Below, piece after piece: positions 59,813 to 64,000 of a stretch of DNA of 64,000 bases. The stretch is from Eumeta japonica (Eukaryota > Arthropoda > Insecta > Lepidoptera > Psychidae), in NCBI GenBank assembly GCA_005406025.1, contig BGZK01000216.1:434001-498000 (forward strand). The letters run 5' to 3'. The first letter of the stretch is position 1. Every line of letters begins with the position of its first letter. The translations under genes and the position numbers were made by a program. The notes below the pieces were generated by a model. The model saw only the letters and a program-made list of their open reading frames with translations. It searched no databases and had not been told where the DNA came from.

Positions 59813-61991
59813 TTCCTATAACGGTAGCAAAAGGCATAATGAAACCATATTTTTCATAACCAAGTGCAACATCTTCGTCTTCGTTAAATTGCTTCAAACA
59901 ATTTCATACTAAAGGGGCAGGTCAGTTTTAGAGTGATGTATGGAAGCCAAAACATATGGAACAAGTCCAGCCAGTCTTAATTAAATCGGTGCCCATAAAT
60001 TTATCAGATCGATCAAAGCAATAAATTCCCACCTTTTGTATTGCGTTACAAAGAAATGTTAATAGAACAGGGCATTATTTAATTACAAAGAAAATGTTTT
60101 TCTGTGTTATACTATTTATATTCCATATATAGTATTCTACATTAATTTCATCAGTTCATTATTCAAACGAGAATTTATATTACATCAACTTATTAATCTT
60201 TATATTGCATAATAATATAATATTTTGATATTACTATAACATTATAGCCAAACTTACACCATTTTCCATGGGATAACTGATTTCTAACAATGACCTAAGC
60301 TGAGAAGCTTCATCTCCTACCATCAAATCCTACAAAAAAAATGGCACACATTAGTAAGGATAAAAATAAAAAAAAGTATTTTGCTTAATGAATACATGGC
60401 ACACTTTAAGAATATATAAACAGCACATGCTATTATCATTTCACTCATAAAGGAAGTCATTGTAATAAGAAAAAATGCTGGTGTGTTGTCTATGACTCAG
60501 TTAGGAGATTGATATATTTCTGCGTAATAATTATGATTTAGATCTATTTTTCACAAATTTACCTGCACTATCTCAGGATCGAACGTCTAGGTATGCATGA
60601 AATATTAAGAAATATTTGAATTTTGCAACCATTATAATTAGAAAGCACAAATTCAATATTATCAATTGTAAAAATTGAATTTTTAACCAATTTTCATCAA
60701 TAATGTTCCGAAAAAAAGTTATTTTTGAATGTCAACATGCAGTGCAAAACATAATACAACAACTCATATAATAAACAAAAAAAAAATCATGCTCTAAAAT
60801 ACGTAGTTTTAAAACTTACACCAACACATAAATCCTGAAAAAACATAATAAATGATAGATGTAACAGTATGCATAATATATAGATATTTAAACTAAATAA
60901 ACTATAAAATACTAAATCTTAAAATATATGTAAAAGATAATGTACAGATACATAAAATTACAAAATAATTACTAAACACTGCGCTTCATACTTAATAAAC
61001 TTGAAATAGTACATTTTTATTTTAGTAATAAGAAAGAACTAATAAGAATAAGATTTTAAAAAGAATAATTCAAAAAACATTACCATTTGTCACTACTAAT
61101 AATTGTAATTATTTTAAGAAATACTATGGTAACTAAGGATTCATTTTCTATTTCGGATTAAATAAATTCCAATTTGATACCAATAAACTTTTTAAGAGCT
61201 TTAAGATATTTATGTAATTTATAAAGTACAAGTATATCCAGGTACAATTGTAATTAGTGATGTCAATTTCAATTTAAGTGACTTTTTCAAATATCGTGTT
61301 TAGTGTGAAAATTAGTATTCATTTTTTTTATTCATAATATCAGTAATAAGTCACTAAAAATATAAAAATAATCAAAAGTAGATTTAATTAATAAATTAGG
61401 AATGCAAAATACCTTAACATCAATATCGCCCACTTTGTTTTCAGCTCTTATAATAGGCCGGCCCACCATGGATGGGAAAATAAATGCAGGAAAATTACTT
61501 CCTGCATAACCACATTTGACAAACTGAAAGGAACACAAGTTTCTTAGATAGAACATTCTTTTTTTCAATATGTTAAGCTTCATGTTTCCAAATGAATACC
61601 ATTTGTGGCATCAAGTTTACTGGGAAAGTTATGCCAGGTCAGTTTCAGCATAAATTGAATAGATATCCATGAAAATCGTTAATAATAGCCTGAAGTTTGT
61701 TGGAAACAGTAACTTAACTGCGCGGTTTTACCAACTAAAATGACATGGAACCGAGGCCTTTTCTCCAGTTTTTATATTATGTATTCGTAAGTTAAAACAG
61801 TACATGTTAGAACTTGACATGCGAATAGCGGTATGTAAATTTCTTACTAAAAGAAAAGTAAATAATTTTAAGACAGTTATAAATCCTAAATATGATGATT
61901 CACTTGCTTATCGAAGGTGAAATAAAATACGCCGGTTACTTACTCCTGTACCATTGTCACAAACAATTACTTTACGGCCTTGATCGTCCAT
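53584..61991 (-). CDS. Arp2: Actin-related protein 2, Arp2/3 complex subunit (gene-level span, 12 exons, complete)
   Basis: One of the two actin-related subunits of the Arp2/3 complex, which nucleates branched actin filaments in the cytoplasm (family knowledge). Twelve exons on the minus strand join in frame to 399 codons, equal to long animal Arp2 isoforms. It starts [16 protein letters not shown] (ATP phosphate-binding loop 1), then [45 protein letters not shown] (phosphate loop 2), [34 protein letters not shown] and [17 protein letters not shown]. All donors are GT and acceptors AG, and the start context GAACAATGG is good. It is convergent with otk. A LINE copy and an (AT)n tract sit in one intron. 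A 15-nt microexon lies at the D-loop. Trp240 and the C-terminal 13 residues differ from fly Arp2. Confidence 0.98.
53930..54010 (-). repeat. Minisatellite relic in the last Arp2 intron
   Basis: The minus strand reads [15 protein letters not shown] wording from GAT(T/C)C-rich units, the same family as 20.7-21.1 kb. Confidence 0.55.
54608..54736 (-). CDS. Arp2: Arp2 exon 11 (residues 344-386)
   Basis: Acceptor AAATAG, donor GTCAGT. Encodes [40 protein letters not shown] and LEQ. GGAVLA is conserved. Confidence 0.97.
55011..55072 (+). repeat. tRNA-derived SINE fragment in an Arp2 intron
   Basis: GATAGGGCACTCAATTCTCA, then AGGTCGTGGGTTCGACC with a good B box. The A-box half is incomplete. Confidence 0.55.
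55782..55934 (-). CDS. Arp2: Arp2 exon 10 (residues 293-343)
   Basis: Acceptor TTTGTAG, donor GTGAGT. Encodes [40 protein letters not shown] and [20 protein letters not shown] is the adenosine-binding signature of the actin fold. Confidence 0.97.
56249..56374 (-). CDS. Arp2: Arp2 exon 9 (residues 251-292)
   Basis: Acceptor ATGCAG, donor GTATAG. Encodes [40 protein letters not shown] and IQ. Near-invariant in animals. Confidence 0.97.
56547..56696 (-). CDS. Arp2: Arp2 exon 8 (residues 201-250)
   Basis: Acceptor ATTTTAG, donor GTAAGT. Encodes [40 protein letters not shown] and [10 protein letters not shown]. The family usually has LALETT and VESYT here; Trp240, Pro248 and Val250 are unusual. 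Confidence 0.96.
57490..57596 (-). CDS. Arp2: Arp2 exon 7 (residues 165-200)
   Basis: Acceptor TTCTTAG, donor GTATGA. Completes Gly165 and encodes [20 protein letters not shown], then [15 protein letters not shown]. Phase 0 exit. Confidence 0.97.
58347..58449 (-). CDS. Arp2: Arp2 exon 6 (residues 131-165, split Gly)
   Basis: Acceptor CTTACAG, donor GTAAAT after TCAG. Encodes [20 protein letters not shown], then [14 protein letters not shown]. The phase-1 end splits the Gly of DSGDGVTH, phosphate loop 2. Confidence 0.97.
58568..58711 (-). CDS. Arp2: Arp2 exon 5 (residues 83-130)
   Basis: Acceptor ATTATAG, donor GTTTGT. Encodes [40 protein letters not shown] and [17 protein letters not shown] is an actin-family signature. 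Confidence 0.97.
58985..59545 (-). mobile_element. LINE 3' end (CR1/Jockey-like), copy B, in Arp2 intron 4
   Basis: The minus strand reads a fairly long RT C-terminal frame including [11 protein letters not shown] and QSLSKKGYYTISGY, then the same 3' UTR as copy A. It is better preserved than copy A and inverted relative to it. Confidence 0.82.
59759..59811. repeat. (AT)26 microsatellite
   Basis: Uninterrupted AT dinucleotides in Arp2 intron 4, next to LINE copy B. The reverse YIYIY frame through it is meaningless. Confidence 0.99.
60258..60329 (-). CDS. Arp2: Arp2 exon 4 (residues 59-82)
   Basis: Acceptor TTTGTAG, donor GTAAGT. Encodes [20 protein letters not shown], then MENG. VGDEA is the actin-family motif after the D-loop. 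Confidence 0.97.
60563..60586 (-). CDS. Arp2: Candidate alternative 24-nt Arp2 microexon (TFDPEIVQ)
   Basis: Between exons 3 and 4 the minus strand reads an acceptor-like CTAG, 24 bases encoding TFDPEIVQ, and a consensus-like donor CAG|GTAAAT. It is phase 0 and would insert eight residues in the D-loop. No homologue is known to me; it could be a chance pairing of splice-like sites. It is not counted in the 399-residue model. Confidence 0.3.
60820..60834 (-). CDS. Arp2: Arp2 exon 3: 15-nt microexon (residues 54-58, DLCVG)
   Basis: Fifteen bases bounded by TTTTTTCAG and GTAAGT encode DLCVG. Fly Arp2 has a five-residue insert (DLHVD) at exactly this point, which supports the exon. The next exon begins DLMVG, so the microexon makes a tandem pentapeptide. 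Both flanks are phase 0, so it can be skipped without frameshift. Confidence 0.88.
61413..61523 (-). CDS. Arp2: Arp2 exon 2 (residues 17-53)
   Basis: Acceptor CTTTCAG, donor GTATTT. Encodes [20 protein letters not shown], then [17 protein letters not shown]. It leads into the DNase-I-binding loop region of the actin fold. Confidence 0.97.
61944..61991 (-). CDS. Arp2: Arp2 exon 1 (start codon, residues 1-16)
   Basis: ATG at 61991-61989. Encodes [16 protein letters not shown], the N-terminal strand and first phosphate-binding loop. Donor GTAAGT follows directly. Phase 0. Confidence 0.97.
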
Positions 61992-64000
61992 TGTTCCAAC
62001 TTTTTATTTATTTTTATATACACTACTTTAATTGCAATTTTAGATAAACACTGTAAAATCCTAAATTTAAAACCCCCACACCTCACTTGTAATTCAAGTG
62101 AGTATCTAATACTTAATACGTCAGTTGTTTAAATTTGTTTGATTAAATATCAACTGTACGCGACCGTAATAAGGTAGATAATGTATTTAGAAATTTTTGC
62201 CACACCTAAAGTGTTACTTGATAGCTGAAAATTAATGTTGCCATTAATTATTCAAATGATAAAAATATAGACACCACAGTATACTAGTGTTTAAATAAAC
62301 TACTGAAGCTGCATATTTATTTTCATTAATGGCTGTTTTTAGAATATATATTATACTTTCTTATCATTTAACATACGTTTTTAACATGTCATGTTTTTTC
62401 TTCAATATCTATCTCAGCCTGTGTTTATGTAAAATAAATATTTCAATAGACGTAGTGTCACGTCAAAACAAGATGCCTTTTTAGCTTCGGAAAAACGATT
62501 TATAACTTAAAAACATTGCAAACAACAAAAGAATCAACCAAATTTAGCAAATGTTTAAAAATAAATTAATTTAATGCCATCTTGACGTGAAATAGGGCCG
62601 ATTGAAAGCAGGAAAGTGCTGTCATTCGTCCATATTTCTTGATGATTTACCGCTATAGCATAAAAGAGGTTTGCCATTTCTGTTCCCAGCTATTTACATC
62701 ATTATATGCTGTTGATGAAAATGATGATATTGACAACATATTTGAAAATATACTATAACGTATAATGGGCATGTTGTTTAAAGTGTAGTTTAGTCTGTTT
62801 TCAATAAGATTAGAAACGTTTATTTTTGGTTAAAAAAATTACTGATAATATTTTTGTTCGGAACGGCCATAACAGATATCCGATTATAATGGCCCATAAT
62901 TGTTTTATTATATAATTGTATATATATATAGAGTAGCTAAGATACTTGTATTTATTCAATAAAAGGTTCTATTTCGTTTTTATTATTACATATAGGGGTG
63001 TATGATCAGCAACGCGTGCATTGAAAATGAAGGCCCCTTTCCCGCGCAAATTTAATGTATAGTAATGAAGCGGGGAGGGGGTCATATATATAGCCAACAA
63101 AGTAAAAATCAGCTTTACTCCGATTGTACGCGTCGCTGACTATAGCATATCGGATTTTTATTAAGTAAATAGGATTATATAATTAAATATATAAGGATTT
63201 GTATGCAAATACATCAAATATAACGTTATTTTAAATAAAGAACAAACGGGGAGCGGGGTATCGTTTGACCGTTAAAAAACCGTTAAAAGGCAGGGATATC
63301 GGGAACACGTGTAATAGTAATATAAATATAGGATTAGTCCCGATATCCCCCCACTTCCACTTGCATCCTTACATTAGTAAATACAAGTCAAACGAAACTC
63401 TGCTCCTCGGTCAATAAGTAAAGTACAAGGTCTTTTATTGAAACTCTGCTGGCTGAAGATCCTCAACGACAGTTGCGGCCAGCGCACAAAGTGTACCAGG
63501 TCCCGTACAATTTTTGACATCTTATTTAGCACGTCAAAAATAAATTTAGCATACTTTGACATTTTTGTAGGCTTGGCATAGCGAACGCGAGGTGACTTTA
63601 CTAAACAATTGGCACAACGAGTTACGTAAAAAGATTAATTATTTATAAAAACGCAATACACACAATTTATGAAATTCTATCTCTGGGATTGTTATCATAA
63701 TTAATTTAATAAGAGAAACAGAAAAAATAAATGTTAGATGCTTAAATAAGCGTTTTAGAAGATTTGACTATTAAATTACACATTTGTTTTTCAATTCAAA
63801 AATGTATTCTACAAAATTAATTTACATTAGAGAATTGAAAATCTTCAAATAAAAATTATGACACTTGGTTAGTGACAGCTTGAGGGATGGAAATGTCATA
63901 CTTTTAGTTTTTATAGTTATCACCTTAATAGGTTTTATTTCAAATAAAGTTAATATTTTTTGAAAAATATGAAGTTTATGGTTTTATTACTTTTAATTGA
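61992..64000. other. 5' flank of Arp2; no other gene recognised
   Basis: AT-rich. No TATA box or initiator can be placed with confidence. A 12-bp inverted repeat GGGATATCGGGA / TCCCGATATCCC lies at 63293-63349. A GC-richer segment at 63390-63600 has a minus-strand CAATAAAAG, possibly a retroelement end. Confidence 0.45.

Noticed and set aside
59676..59897. Reverse frame with YIYIYIY stretch
   Set aside because: Translation of the (AT)26 microsatellite.
1..64000. CRISPR array, operon, or prokaryotic features
   Set aside because: Sequence is intron-containing and eukaryotic. The tandem repeats present have no spacer-repeat structure.

Overview
The window looks like an AT-rich insect nuclear genome segment, most probably from a moth or butterfly (Lepidoptera). 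Two spliced, intron-rich, conserved metazoan genes can be read exon by exon with GT/AG boundaries. The rest is packed with decayed transposons of the kind common in lepidopteran genomes: mariner-like copies, tRNA-derived SINEs, RTE-like and CR1/Jockey-like LINE tails, and a roughly 750-bp GGGTTCCG-type repeat. The order-level assignment is inference; I could not search a database.

Layout: 1-27.6 kb holds no recognisable conserved gene. It contains clustered hairpins and foldbacks (0.48-2.7 kb and 10.9-11.7 kb), a pogo-like MITE (4701-5199, TA duplication), a hAT-type MITE (7594-7789, 8-bp duplication), LINE fragments, a degenerate minisatellite (20.7-21.1 kb), a decayed mariner (24.4-25.6 kb), a tRNA-like SINE (26.2 kb) and two GC-rich islands. 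It may be a large upstream intron or the 5' flank of otk.

27.6-45.9 kb (+) carries the 3' two thirds of an off-track/PTK7-type receptor (otk): 16 exons covering the tail of one Ig domain, two further Ig domains, a transmembrane helix, an acidic juxtamembrane region and a complete tyrosine pseudokinase in which DFG is replaced. Phases agree across every junction and the stop is at 45921-45923. The signal peptide and first Ig domains were not found. Introns carry a GGGTTCCG element and two mariner remnants.

45.9-53.6 kb is the convergent intergenic/3' UTR interval with a LINE 3' end and a miRNA-like hairpin. 53.6-62.0 kb (-) is a complete Arp2 gene (actin-related protein 2 of the Arp2/3 complex), 12 exons and 399 codons, including a 15-nt microexon in the D-loop and a candidate second 24-nt microexon. 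62.0-64.0 kb is its 5' flank with no recognisable gene.

The two genes are tail to tail and both belong to cell-shape and motility biology (Otk in Wnt/planar polarity and axon guidance, Arp2 in branched actin nucleation), but nothing in the sequence shows co-regulation. The items most worth a second look are the recurrent hairpin/foldback composite repeat, the Arp2 D-loop microexons, and a possible otk isoform lacking the pseudokinase.
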